From Herbaspirillum autotrophicum (lineage in GTDB: Bacteria; Pseudomonadota; Gammaproteobacteria; Burkholderiales; Burkholderiaceae_D), in contig NZ_LFLS01000002.1 of NCBI RefSeq assembly GCF_001189915.1, positions 124,001-188,000 on the forward strand: a stretch of DNA of 64,000 nt. Direction: 5' to 3'. This document shows positions 41,881 to 51,198 of the stretch, piece after piece. Below the pieces are notes generated by a model that was not told the origin of the DNA, did no database searches, and saw only the letters and a program-made list of their open reading frames with translations. The position numbers were made by a program, and so were the translations under genes. The stretch's first letter is position 1; every line of letters begins with the position of its first letter.

Positions 41881-43176
41881 TCACCTGCCATCACATCGCT
41901 TCATCGCCCTGGACTTGCCAGTTTTCGGGGCAGCTTCCTCAAGCCTGGCCCAGTCCCCATCTCCGTCTCCGCTAACGATTTGCCACGATCTGTTCAGCGT
42001 GCGTGCGCGTGCCTGCTTTTTCCGGGCCCAGATCAACAATCCTGTGATGCTCAGCAGCGCGATGGCGACACCGAGCACTGAAATCAGGATGCGTCCGCCA
42101 AAGCCGACAATACGTCCCGAGTGCAACGGGAATTGCAGCGCCATGAAGATATCCCCTGCACTGCCGCTGCCGGGGACTTTTTCTGCCACCGGCGTGCCGG
42201 ATTTACCGTCGAAATACAACCATGGATTGCCCAGTCCGGCACCGCCCAGATCCTGACCGGGCGTGAAAAAGCTGACCCCGTACACATCGTAGGGCGCGCT
42301 GTAGTGAATCGCGCCCGGCGGCAGTTTCCAGCCGCGCCGTTGGGCTTCGGCGGTGGCGCTGGCGAGAATTTTTTCACGCGATACGCGGGGCGTGGCAGGC
42401 AATTTGTGGCGCCGACGCTGGTCGTATTGACCGGGCGTCAGCGTCGAGATCGCGCCAACCATCGGCTTGACCACCTCCGGCAGATTCATCGAAATCGATG
42501 TCATTGCCATGGTCAGCAACAACAGCCACAACCAGACCCCGCCCGAGCGATGCAGGTCGAAATTGAGTTTCGGCATGCCGCTGCACAGACGAAACGCCAG
42601 CGACTTGCGCCATGAAGCGCGATGAGGAAAGGCGATGTACAAGGCAATGAAACAATCAAGCAGCCATACCAGCGACACCACTCCCATGAACCAGTTGCCC
42701 AGCGGCAGTCCGCCGGCGGGCGGAATATGCAGGCTGTAGTGCAATTTGTAGAGCACCGGCATCAACGCTTGCGGCGACCATGAGAATTCACCCCACAGAC
42801 GCCGCGCCTGTATCTGAGCGGTGACCGGATCGAGTGCGACCTGATTGAAATCGAGTTTCCACGGCTTGCCGGTGACGGCATCGACTTGCGGCGTGACCGT
42901 CAGGCCCAGCGTATGCCCGGGCGCGATGCTGAGCGGCAGATACTTGATGCGCACGCGCGGATCGGCCGCCTCCAGCCGGTTGGCCAGCGCCAGCGACGTG
43001 GCCGGCGTGGTGACGGTGGCAATACCGCCGCTGGCAGCCTGATACAACGACGGATTGAGCCAGGCGTCGATCTCCCGGTCCCAGGAAATCAGCGCGCCGG
43101 TCAGTCCGGCGATGATCAGAAACAGCGCAATGAACAGCCCCGCCCAGCGGTGCAGCATGACCACAACGGTGCGCAT
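41881..43176 (-). CDS. PepSY-associated inner-membrane protein (iron-regulated PiuB/FsrB-like)
   Basis: 431 residues. Starts MRTVVVMLHRWAGLFIALFL, the first of about four membrane helices; histidines in LHRWAGL and in LYKLHYSLHIPPAG suit a heme- or electron-carrying membrane protein. Two PepSY-like periplasmic regions lie between the helices. Proteins of this family sit next to TonB receptors and are believed to reduce Fe(III)-siderophore in the periplasm. It begins 2 bp after the receptor stop, so the two are one unit. The C-terminal tail is basic and cytoplasmic. Confidence 0.83.
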   Translation of the reverse strand: MRTVVVMLHRWAGLFIALFLIIAGLTGALISWDREIDAWLNPSLYQAASGGIATVTTPATSLALANRLEAADPRVRIKYLPLSIAPGHTLGLTVTPQVDAVTGKPWKLDFNQVALDPVTAQIQARRLWGEFSWSPQALMPVLYKLHYSLHIPPAGGLPLGNWFMGVVSLVWLLDCFIALYIAFPHRASWRKSLAFRLCSGMPKLNFDLHRSGGVWLWLLLLTMAMTSISMNLPEVVKPMVGAISTLTPGQYDQRRRHKLPATPRVSREKILASATAEAQRRGWKLPPGAIHYSAPYDVYGVSFFTPGQDLGGAGLGNPWLYFDGKSGTPVAEKVPGSGSAGDIFMALQFPLHSGRIVGFGGRILISVLGVAIALLSITGLLIWARKKQARARTLNRSWQIVSGDGDGDWARLEEAAPKTGKSRAMKRCDGR

Positions 43177-43178
43177 GC

Positions 43179-45629
43179 TTACCAGCGATAGGTCATGGTG
43201 GCCGTGACCTGGCGCGGCGTGCCGTAGTCACACAGGCCGGCGTAGCACATCGACGGAATATAGACCTTGTCGGCCAGGTTCAATGCATTCAGTGCGTACA
43301 GCCAGGAACCGCTTTCGAAACCGAGCCGGGCATCGAACAGTGTATAGGACGGGCCGCCGCGAGCCTGGATCGACTGTCGGTCCGGACGCGCCGAAACGTA
43401 ACGGACACCGGCGCCGGCACTCCATTTCGGCAAATCGATAAAGCCCAGCTTGGCATTGGCCCACAGCGAGAAGATATTTTTCGGTGAATTGAAGTTTTCG
43501 CCCAGCTCCGCCGGGTTGTTGCTCTTGGTGACGACGGCGTTGGTGTAGGTATAAGCGCCGATCACGTCAATGTAACGACCAATACGGGTCTTGAGTTCCA
43601 GTTCCAGACCGCGCGAGCGCACTTCCCCGCTCTGCACCGAATCGGTCGGCGACAGCGGGTCGGGTGTCAGGACGTTGGTGCGGGTCAGGTTAAACAGCGC
43701 GGCGCTGATCAGCGTATCGCTGTCTTCGGGCTGATAGCGCAGGCCGGCTTCCCACTGCGTACCGGAACTTGGTTTGAAACGCTGGCCGAGGCGGTCGACG
43801 CCGCTGGTCGGTTCGAACGATTCGGTATAGCTGATATAGGGCGCTAAGCCATTGGCTGCCTTATAGACCAGACCGGCGCGGCCGGTGAAGGCGGAATCGG
43901 TTTCGTCGGTACTGGTGGCCGGGGCGTGCAAAACATTATTGATCATGTGGAACTGGTCATAGCGCCCACCGAGCAGCAACACCCACTTGTCGGCCAGTTT
44001 CAACTGGTCTTGCAGATACAGGCCGAGCTTTTTCTCCTCGGTGCGAAATGAGCGATAAGGCCCGAGCGTGACCGGCGTCGTCAGGTACACCGGATTGAAG
44101 GCATTGATGGCCGGCAGGTTGCCGCGCGTGCGCACACTGTCATAACTGGCGCGCGTGAAGTCGGCGCCGGCCAGCACGGTATGGCGCACCGGACCGGTAT
44201 CAAAACTTTGTTCAAGGCTGGTGTCGGTGGTCAGGATGCCGGTCTCGTCGTCGTAGCCGCGTGCCGAGCGAGGCACCAGGCGCTGATTGGCGGCGGCCAC
44301 GTCACCGGTCAGCAACGTGTAGCGCAGTGTCAGATCAGACTGGTAATAGCGCAATGAGTGGCGCAGTTTCAAAGTATCAGAGAACGCATGCTCAAACAGG
44401 TACGCGAAAGTGCCGGTATTGGTTTCAAAGCGGTTCAGATTGGGTTCGCCCAGAAACGTGCTGGTGCCGAGCTGGCCATTGCGGTTGGCCAGCAACGAGC
44501 CGGTCAGCGGTAGCGCCGGCGGATAGATGCTGTCAGATTGCTGATAGCTGCCCAGCAGCGTCAGCGACGTCATGGCATTGGGACGCCAGGTCAAGGCAGG
44601 CGCAATGTACGTGCGGTCATCGCGGCCATAGTTCATCGAGGTACCGCTCTCGCGCTTGAGTGCCGTGAGACGATAGGACCACACGCCGTCATCATCCAGC
44701 GGGCCGCCGAAATCGCCGGAAATCTGCTTGCGCTGATTGCTGCCGTATTCAAGATTGATTTCGTGCAGCGGCGTGGCTGGTGGCCGTTTGGTGACGGTAT
44801 TGATGATGCCGCCCGGTGCCGCAGCGCCATACAGGATTGACGACGGACCGCGCAATACTTCGATGCGTTCCAGACCATAGATTTCTTGCTTGCCGTTATA
44901 CAGGTTCACCATGTATCGCATACCGTCACGATAATAACTGCCCAGTTGCGGATTGGCTTCGAAACCACGGATGCTCAGGGTGTCGTCGAACAGCGGGCTC
45001 TTGGCCGAAATACCGGTCATCAGGCCGGCACTGTAGCCCAGTGCATCCTGGATGGTGCGCGCTTTTTGTTCTTCCATCTGTTGCCGGCCGACCACTGAAA
45101 TCGACTGTGGAATGTCGATGATGGCGGTATCGGTTTTGGTGCCGGTGGCGCTGCGCCTGGCCAGCAAACCGTTGACTGGGCCATTGACGTCTTCCTTGCC
45201 GGCGGCGGCGCTGACCAGCACGTGCGGTAACGAAGACGCTTGCAGCGGTGCGCTCTTGCGCACGGTGAAGCTGCCGTCTTTCAGGTCCACCAGTTCATGG
45301 CCGGTATTGCGCAGCAATTGAGCAAAACCGCTCTGCACGGTATAGACACCGTTGAGGCCGGGACTCTGTACCGTTGCCAGCGCTGCATCGAACGACAACT
45401 GCACCCCTGCCAGTGCTGCAAATTGCGCCAGCACATTGCCCAGCGGGCCGGGGGCAATATTGTAGTTTTTGGTCGCCGCGGATTTGAGCGGCTCGTCCGC
45501 ACTGACCGGTGCTGCATGTACGGCAGTTGTCAGCGCGGGGCCGAGGCCCATGAATGCGGTGGCGGTGCAGATGGTGATTGCCAGCGATGTGCGGCGCGCG
45601 CCAGCGTTCTGGTATTGCTTGATTGCCAT
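43179..45629 (-). CDS. TonB-dependent siderophore receptor with STN signalling domain
   Basis: 816 residues. Signal peptide near residues 1-40, then the secretin/TonB short N-terminal (STN) domain (NYNIAPGPLGNVLAQFAALA, then FTVRKSAP), then the plug (TDTAIIDIPQSISVVGRQQM, and the family 'EQKARTIQDALGYSAGL'), then a 22-strand barrel ending in TATMTYRW. The STN domain is what contacts FecR-type anti-sigma factors, which fits the fecR/fecI genes just upstream. It imports a ferric siderophore, probably of hydroxamate or catecholate type made by other microbes; ligand not resolved. Confidence 0.92.
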   Translation of the reverse strand: MAIKQYQNAGARRTSLAITICTATAFMGLGPALTTAVHAAPVSADEPLKSAATKNYNIAPGPLGNVLAQFAALAGVQLSFDAALATVQSPGLNGVYTVQSGFAQLLRNTGHELVDLKDGSFTVRKSAPLQASSLPHVLVSAAAGKEDVNGPVNGLLARRSATGTKTDTAIIDIPQSISVVGRQQMEEQKARTIQDALGYSAGLMTGISAKSPLFDDTLSIRGFEANPQLGSYYRDGMRYMVNLYNGKQEIYGLERIEVLRGPSSILYGAAAPGGIINTVTKRPPATPLHEINLEYGSNQRKQISGDFGGPLDDDGVWSYRLTALKRESGTSMNYGRDDRTYIAPALTWRPNAMTSLTLLGSYQQSDSIYPPALPLTGSLLANRNGQLGTSTFLGEPNLNRFETNTGTFAYLFEHAFSDTLKLRHSLRYYQSDLTLRYTLLTGDVAAANQRLVPRSARGYDDETGILTTDTSLEQSFDTGPVRHTVLAGADFTRASYDSVRTRGNLPAINAFNPVYLTTPVTLGPYRSFRTEEKKLGLYLQDQLKLADKWVLLLGGRYDQFHMINNVLHAPATSTDETDSAFTGRAGLVYKAANGLAPYISYTESFEPTSGVDRLGQRFKPSSGTQWEAGLRYQPEDSDTLISAALFNLTRTNVLTPDPLSPTDSVQSGEVRSRGLELELKTRIGRYIDVIGAYTYTNAVVTKSNNPAELGENFNSPKNIFSLWANAKLGFIDLPKWSAGAGVRYVSARPDRQSIQARGGPSYTLFDARLGFESGSWLYALNALNLADKVYIPSMCYAGLCDYGTPRQVTATMTYRW

Positions 45630-45760
45630 TGTTGCGTTCCCTTTTCCCTTGTGTACTTTGCGCAGGAAGTCGCGGGCATGCGCAGCAATCGCGCTGCAGC
45701 GTCCGGGCTTCCAGATAAAGGAGGCTGATCAGCGCCTCTTATCTGGTACACCGCGCCAGC

Positions 45761-45783
45761 ACGGGAAAAAGTGTCATCTTTCC
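45761..45783 (-). promoter_or_regulatory. Possible ECF-sigma promoter of the siderophore receptor
   Basis: Minus strand: -35-like GGAAA (45779-45783), 15 bases, -10-like CGT (45761-45763), about 130 bases upstream of the receptor start. The layout suits ECF sigma factors of the FecI type, but the match is short. Confidence 0.35.
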
Positions 45784-45795
45784 GGAAAAATATTT

Positions 45796-46758
45796 TCAGG
45801 CCGGTTCGAGCGTGACCCAGTAACGGGTGCGCGCATTGATGTGCACCGGCAACGTGCGCTCCAGCAGGCGCAGCGTGGCGTCACTGTCCATCACCGAGAA
45901 CGCGCCGGAAACCCTGAGCGTGGCCAGTTGCGGATGACAACGCAGGATGCCGCTGCGATAACGGCCCATCTCCCGCAGCAGTACCGGCAATGGCAGGTTC
46001 TGCGCCAGGAACAGACCGCGTTCCCACAACGCCGCAGCCGGGTCGGCCGCCCTCACCTCGCCAGCCAGGCCATCGCTGCCGAACACCGCTGATTGCCCTG
46101 CCGTGAGGCGGGTTGTCCGGTCGGCGTGCAACGGCTTTATCTCGACCGTATCGGCCAGCACCGCCACTTGTGTCTGCTGCGATTCCTGCCGCATCGTGAA
46201 ACGCGTACCGAGCGCACGCACGGTTCCTTGCGCGGTCTCGACGATGAACGGACGGTAATGCGGTGACGGGTCCTTGCCGGTGGTCACCATGATCTCGCCG
46301 GCCAGCAAGCGCAAGCGCCGTTCGCTGGCGGAAAACACCAGATTGACCGCGCTGGCAGTATTGAGCACCAGCTCAGTGCCATCGGCCAGGGTCATGCGCT
46401 TTTGCTCGCCGGTAGCGGTCCGGATGTCGGCGCTCCAGTTTTGCCACGGCAATTCGCGGTACAGCATCCACGCCGCTGGCGCTGCTGCCAGCAGCACCGC
46501 CAGCCGGCTGAGGGCGCGCCGCCGGTCGTTCTTTTCCAGTCCATGCAAGGCAGCGCCGCGCAAGCCTTGCGGCACTGCGCCGAAGGTCTGCATGACGCTT
46601 TCGGCCCGCCGCCACGCCGCAGCATGGGCTGGACTGCGGTTGCGCCAGCGTTCGAAATCAAGTTGTTCAGTCGCGCAAAGATTGCCCTGACCGAGACGCA
46701 CAAGCCAGTCGGCCGCTTCGCCGATCAGCGCGGGATCAACCGCAGGTGGTGTATTCAT
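45796..46758 (-). CDS. fecR: FecR-family anti-sigma/transmembrane regulator
   Basis: 320 residues. N-terminal cytoplasmic region (IGEAADWLVRLGQGNLCATE, then RWRNRSPAHAAAWRRAE) is the sigma-binding part. One membrane segment lies near 85-100 (LAVLLAAAPAAWMLY). The periplasmic FecR domain (GEQKRMTLADGTELVLNTAS) follows, and the C-terminal STN-like part contacts the receptor. It senses receptor occupancy and controls the sigma factor encoded 21 bp upstream. Confidence 0.88.
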   Translation of the reverse strand: MNTPPAVDPALIGEAADWLVRLGQGNLCATEQLDFERWRNRSPAHAAAWRRAESVMQTFGAVPQGLRGAALHGLEKNDRRRALSRLAVLLAAAPAAWMLYRELPWQNWSADIRTATGEQKRMTLADGTELVLNTASAVNLVFSASERRLRLLAGEIMVTTGKDPSPHYRPFIVETAQGTVRALGTRFTMRQESQQTQVAVLADTVEIKPLHADRTTRLTAGQSAVFGSDGLAGEVRAADPAAALWERGLFLAQNLPLPVLLREMGRYRSGILRCHPQLATLRVSGAFSVMDSDATLRLLERTLPVHINARTRYWVTLEPA

Positions 46759-46779
46759 GTTGGCGATCCGGAAATTGGT

Positions 46780-47277
46780 TCAATCCATCATCATGCAAGC
46801 GATGAAGGCCTTGCGCATATGACGATTGACGGTCACCAGTGAGATGTCGAGCCGCGCTGCGATGGCCGTATAAGGCATGTCTTCCACCTGCGACAGCAGA
46901 AAGACTTCGCGCGTCTTGCCGGCCATGGCCTTGAGCATGGCGTCGATACGCATCAATGCCTCGACAATGATCAGACGTGCTTCCTCGGATGGTGCCTGTG
47001 CTTCGGGCAAGCCGGCAACCGATTCGGCGTAGGCCCGCTCCACGTCCTGATGGCGCCAGTGGTCGATGACCAGTCCCTTGGCAATGTGCGTAAGCAAGGC
47101 ACGTGGTTCATCGCCGAGTACGGTACGGCCACCGCTTAGCACGCGCACGAAAGTATCGTGGGCAATATCGGCAGCATCGAATGAATTTCCGAGCCGCTTG
47201 CGCAGCCATCCATGCAACCAGTTGTGATGATCGCTGTATAGCGCATGGACCTGCTGATGGGAGGCGGTGCGTGACAA
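46780..47277 (-). CDS. fecI: FecI-family ECF sigma factor
   Basis: 165 residues. Region 2 (HALYSDHHNWLHGWLRKRLG, then AADIAHDTFVRVL) and region 4 (AMAGKTREVFLLSQVEDMPYTAIAARLDISLVTVNRHMRKA) are complete. First gene of the fecI-fecR-receptor-PepSY series, transcribed toward the left. A Fur-box-like dyad stands just upstream, so it should be made only when iron is scarce. Confidence 0.9.
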   Translation of the reverse strand: MSRTASHQQVHALYSDHHNWLHGWLRKRLGNSFDAADIAHDTFVRVLSGGRTVLGDEPRALLTHIAKGLVIDHWRHQDVERAYAESVAGLPEAQAPSEEARLIIVEALMRIDAMLKAMAGKTREVFLLSQVEDMPYTAIAARLDISLVTVNRHMRKAFIACMMMD

Positions 47278-47311
47278 GGGGGACGTTCCGGGCGAAATGG
47301 AGAGAATGGAT

Positions 47312-47326
47312 GAATAAGAATTATTC
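47312..47326. promoter_or_regulatory. Fur-box-like palindrome before fecI
   Basis: Arms GAATAA and TTATTC around GAA, 35 bp from the fecI start. It resembles the AT-rich interrupted dyad bound by Fur and would couple the cassette to iron status. Confidence 0.55.
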
Positions 47327-47503
47327 TCAACAAATTACCTGATTATTTCTGGTTTGGCAAACGTTTGTCTGCACCGATGTTGCGTGACAACACCGATGTG
47401 TTTTGCCGTCGACCGCTATTGCACATCCGATCAAAGCGTTAAAAAAGCTGCCCGGCCATTCCCGAGTCTGTTTGCATTCCGGCCGCATCAATCCGCACCG
47501 GAG

Positions 47504-48238
47504 TCATTTCTTGTTGTCTTGCGCACGCAATCCCGCAAACTCGTTTTTCGCCGCATTGAGCGCGGCGGCAAATTGACTGTTGGAGTGCAGCGCCGCCACC
47601 ACGGCCGCGCCCATGAGCTGGCCATTGTCGACGTCGCTCTGCCAATGCGCGCCGCAGATTACCCGGCTTTTGCCAAAGGCATAGCCGCGCTGCAGTATTT
47701 CTGTCTGCCGGGCCGGGTTTATTTCTGCCAGCACCAGCGCCGCTGCCCAGCCGAAAGAAGCATGCCCGGAAGGATAGGAACCGCTGAGCGCCATTTTCTC
47801 GTCTTGCCCGGGAGTACAGGTCGGGTCTTTATAGACGACAAAAGGCCGCACTCTTTTGTAGTGATTCTTGGCGGCCTTCATGGCGTAATCGTGGCTGTCT
47901 TGCAGTACCTCCGTCAACAACTGGTACAACACAGGTGTATGGGTCGCTGATATTTCCATGCCGAACGCTGCAGAGAAGGCATGACCGAAATTGCGATAGT
48001 CCGCATCTTGTCGGGCCTGCTCAACCCGCTCCGGATCGCGCAAAACGTGCCCCGTTTCGTACTGGGCTTTATCCGCCTGGAAAGCCACCGAATCTTCAGC
48101 CGGTGGCGGTGGCAGGATGGCCAGGCTGTCCGGTGCGGTCTGGCCATTCAGAAAACCTGCTGCGCCTTTGGCCATCGCCCCGGATGCATGCAACAGGCCA
48201 CAAGCGATCATGATTGCTGCCAGGCCTCTTGCGTTCAT
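47504..48238 (-). CDS. Secreted acid phosphatase, PAP2/class A type
   Basis: 244 residues from ATG 48238, which follows AAAGGAAACGCCAA; upstream in-frame starts are not supported. Signal peptide MNARGLAAIMIACGLLHASG. The PAP2 catalytic signature is present: KNHYKRVRPFVVYKD (K-x6-RP), then SGSYPSGHASFGW (PSGH) and SRVICGAHWQSDVDNG (SR-x5-H-x3-D). Class A non-specific acid phosphatases (PhoN/PhoC) have the same layout and length. A periplasmic enzyme that releases phosphate from organic esters. It stands alone between the iron cassette and the Hyu/Pot operon. Confidence 0.9.
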   Translation of the reverse strand: MNARGLAAIMIACGLLHASGAMAKGAAGFLNGQTAPDSLAILPPPPAEDSVAFQADKAQYETGHVLRDPERVEQARQDADYRNFGHAFSAAFGMEISATHTPVLYQLLTEVLQDSHDYAMKAAKNHYKRVRPFVVYKDPTCTPGQDEKMALSGSYPSGHASFGWAAALVLAEINPARQTEILQRGYAFGKSRVICGAHWQSDVDNGQLMGAAVVAALHSNSQFAAALNAAKNEFAGLRAQDNKK

Positions 48239-48405
48239 TTGGCGTTTCCTTTGATTTGTCATGACGGATGAGCGCGGCTCCCGGACAGAAACAGCGGTGC
48301 TCCATCTTACCTCAGGCGCCAGCCGGAACCGGTACCATCCTGCTTCTCCCCTACTCCTCATCATGCCGTCATACTGACCCTGGTGCAATCCGGCAGCGCC
48401 GGGCT

Positions 48406-49221
48406 TTACATCGCCTTGGTCAACCCAATCGTCCGTTCGATCAACACCAGCGCCAGTACTGCAAGGATGATGAAAATCGCGGAAATGGCGTTTACCACCG
48501 GATCGAAAGTCTGGTCGATATAGGTGAAGATACGAACCGGCATGGTGACCGTGCCGGGCGCAGTGAGGAACAGGCTGACCGAAACTTCACCGAATGACGT
48601 TACCGCCGCAAACACGGCGCCGGCGACGATACCCGGTTTGATCAACGGCAGCGTCACGTGGCGGAAGGTATAGGCCGGTGTCGCGCCGAGGTTCATGGAA
48701 GCGGCTTCCAAGCGGCGATCCATGCTGGCCAGACTGACGCTCACGGTGCGCACCGCGTAAGGCAGCGCCACCAGAATGTGTCCGATTGCCAGTCCCGTCA
48801 GGGATCCGGCCAGACCCATGCCGGTCAGCACGTAAAGCAAGGCGATGCCCAATACCACCTGCGGGATGATCAGCGGCGACAGCACGAACGCCTGCAGCAC
48901 ATCGCGACCACGAAATTGCAAACGCGCCAAGGCATAGGCTGCCGTGGTGCCCAGCAAGGTGGTCAGCGGTGTCACTACCAGCAACAGCCAGGCGCTGATC
49001 TGCAATGCCTTGAGCCAGGCCTGATTCTCGAAGAATGCCTGAAACCAGTGCAGCGACAGCGACTCGGGCGGAAATTGCGGATACGCGCCGGGACTGAATG
49101 CGGACAGGAAAATCACCAGCACCGGCAAGATCAGAAACAGGTACACCAGCATGCCGGCAGCTTTCCCGGCCCAATGCCAGAGCCCGCCTGCGGCCGGTAT
49201 CAGATCGCGATCAGTGGCCAT
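48406..49221 (-). CDS. ABC permease, PotC-type
   Basis: 271 residues from ATG 49221, overlapping the previous permease stop by 11 bp. About six helices with the EAA loop AASMNLGATPAYTFRHVTLPLIKPGI. The spermidine/putrescine/2-aminoethylphosphonate permease family. It is the last gene of the hyuA-hyuB-potDABC-like operon. A small GC-rich hairpin follows near 48390-48402. Confidence 0.88.
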   Translation of the reverse strand: MATDRDLIPAAGGLWHWAGKAAGMLVYLFLILPVLVIFLSAFSPGAYPQFPPESLSLHWFQAFFENQAWLKALQISAWLLLVVTPLTTLLGTTAAYALARLQFRGRDVLQAFVLSPLIIPQVVLGIALLYVLTGMGLAGSLTGLAIGHILVALPYAVRTVSVSLASMDRRLEAASMNLGATPAYTFRHVTLPLIKPGIVAGAVFAAVTSFGEVSVSLFLTAPGTVTMPVRIFTYIDQTFDPVVNAISAIFIILAVLALVLIERTIGLTKAM

Positions 49222-50089
49222 AGACGCGGCGCTCCCAACGTTTTTGAACATAGCTCATCAGCCCCGCGATGGCCGCCGTCACGACCAGCAAGGTCAATGA
49301 CAGCGCCGCCGCCAGCGGCAGATTGGCAATTTGCAAGGCCTGCTGATAAATCCCGATTGGCAGCAACGGTTGCAAGCGTCCGCCGATCAGCAGCGGCGTC
49401 ACATAACTGCCTGCGGCCAGCGCGAAAACGATGATGGCACCGCTCATCATGCCCGGAATGGTCAATGGCAGCACCACATGCAAGAAGGTATGCCGGGCGC
49501 CGGCGCCCAGGCTGTGCGAAGCACGCGGCAAGGCGGCAGGAATTTCTCCCAGCGAGGTGGCCAGCGGCAGCACCGCGAATGGCAACATGACCTGCACATA
49601 GGCGACGATTACCGCTTTCATGTTCCATAGCAGCGTCAGCGGCGTATCGATCAGGCCGAAGCGGCGCAAGACATCATTGATCAGGCCGTTCTGGGCCAGC
49701 AATACGATCCAGGCAAAGGTGCGGATCACGACGCTGGTCAGCAGCGGTGAAATCAGGATCACATACAACACGGTGCGCCAGGTGCGGCTGCGGGTATTCA
49801 CCAGCAACCACGCTGCCGGATACGCCAGCAATACGCACAACACGGCCGTCAGTGCCGCCACCCACAAGGTGGTGCCCAGCGCACGCGCATAACTGGCCGA
49901 GGTAAACACATTGATATATTGCGAAAAACTGTACGTGGGCAGCGTCATCAGCATGCCGTCGACGTCATGCAGGCTGAGCCCGATCAGCAGAATTCCCGGC
50001 ACCACCAGAAAAGCGGCCAGGAACAGCATACCCGGTGCCAGCAGCAACCAGGAAAACAGCGAATTGCCGGAGGTGGACAAACGACTCAT
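49211..50089 (-). CDS. ABC permease, PotB-type
   Basis: 292 residues with six helices, beginning NSLFSWLLLAPGMLFLAAFL. The EAA loop is RASHSLGAGARHTFLHVVLPLTIPG. Its start overlaps the ATPase stop (ATGA). It pairs with the PotC-type gene. Confidence 0.88.
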   Translation of the reverse strand: MSRLSTSGNSLFSWLLLAPGMLFLAAFLVVPGILLIGLSLHDVDGMLMTLPTYSFSQYINVFTSASYARALGTTLWVAALTAVLCVLLAYPAAWLLVNTRSRTWRTVLYVILISPLLTSVVIRTFAWIVLLAQNGLINDVLRRFGLIDTPLTLLWNMKAVIVAYVQVMLPFAVLPLATSLGEIPAALPRASHSLGAGARHTFLHVVLPLTIPGMMSGAIIVFALAAGSYVTPLLIGGRLQPLLPIGIYQQALQIANLPLAAALSLTLLVVTAAIAGLMSYVQKRWERRVYGH

Positions 50090-51198
50090 GACCGCCCGTC
50101 TCCGTCTGCGGCCGGCAACATGGTCAGGTCATCGGCGTTCCATGCCAGACGCACGGCAGTACCGGCGGGAGGCACTGCGGTGAAATTGGCTTCCGGAGTT
50201 TCCACCACCAGTTCGCCGCCCCCCGGCAGCGTGATGGTCAGATGCAGTTCGGCGCCGGTATAACTGGCATCGCGCACGGTGCCGGTGACACTGTTGGGCG
50301 CCGCTGCCGGGTGCTCCCCGGCGCTGGTTGCCGCGAGCCGGATACGCTCCGGACGCAGCAGGAACAGTGCATCACGGGTGCCCGCATGCGGGTTGGCCGG
50401 TTGCAGTTGCAGCGGTGTTGCGGGGCCGGCGAAATGCCGGTTGGCCAGAAAAATGCCATTGCCGCCGGCATGCGCCTCGATCAGATTGGCATGACCGACA
50501 AATTCCCCCACGAAACGGTTGGCCGGCCGTCGGTACAGTTCGAGCGGCGTACCTACCTGTTGCAAGCGACCGCCGCCAAGGATGCCGATGCGGTCCGACA
50601 GGCCGAGCGCTTCTTCCTGATCGTGGGTCACCATGACGGTGGTGACGCCGACGTTGCCCAGCAAACGGCGCAACTCGGTTTGCATTTCCTTGCGCAACTT
50701 GGCATCGAGATTGGATAACGGTTCATCCAGCAACAATACCTGCGGCCGGATCGCCAGCGCGCGCGCAATCGCCACCCGTTGCTGCTGACCGCCCGAAAGC
50801 TGATGCGGCATGCGCTGCGCCAGCTCGGACAGCCGCACCAGATCCAGCATCTCGCTGACCCGGGCGCGGATATCGTCGCTCTTGGCCTTGCGCACGCGCA
50901 GGCCGTAGGCGACGTTGTCGAATACATTCAGGTGCGGGAACAAGGCATAACTCTGGAACACCATGCCGATGTCGCGCTGATGCGGCGGCAGGCCGGTGAT
51001 ATCCTTGCCGCCCACCACTACCCTGCCCGCACCGGGCGCCAGAAAGCCGGCGATGATGTTGAGCAGGGTGGTCTTGCCGCACCCGCTCGGCCCCAGCAGG
51101 GAAAAGAATTCTCCCGGTGCGATGGACAGGTCAACCCCGTCCAGCGCCTGCAGTGCACCGAAGCGATGCTCTACACCGTGAATGTCGATCGCACTCAT
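50086..51198 (-). CDS. ABC ATPase, PotA-type
   Basis: 370 residues from ATG 51198, which gives ATGA with the binding-protein stop. Walker A GPSGCGKTT, Q-loop VFQSYALFPHLNVFDNVAYGL, signature LSGGQQQRVAIARALA, Walker B VLLLDEPLSNLDAKLR and switch VTHDQEEAL. A C-terminal TOBE domain (about 270-360, ending VRLAWNADDLTML) is typical of PotA-like proteins. It energises import of a small cationic or cyclic amide compound. Confidence 0.9.
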   Translation of the reverse strand: MSAIDIHGVEHRFGALQALDGVDLSIAPGEFFSLLGPSGCGKTTLLNIIAGFLAPGAGRVVVGGKDITGLPPHQRDIGMVFQSYALFPHLNVFDNVAYGLRVRKAKSDDIRARVSEMLDLVRLSELAQRMPHQLSGGQQQRVAIARALAIRPQVLLLDEPLSNLDAKLRKEMQTELRRLLGNVGVTTVMVTHDQEEALGLSDRIGILGGGRLQQVGTPLELYRRPANRFVGEFVGHANLIEAHAGGNGIFLANRHFAGPATPLQLQPANPHAGTRDALFLLRPERIRLAATSAGEHPAAAPNSVTGTVRDASYTGAELHLTITLPGGGELVVETPEANFTAVPPAGTAVRLAWNADDLTMLPAADGDGRS

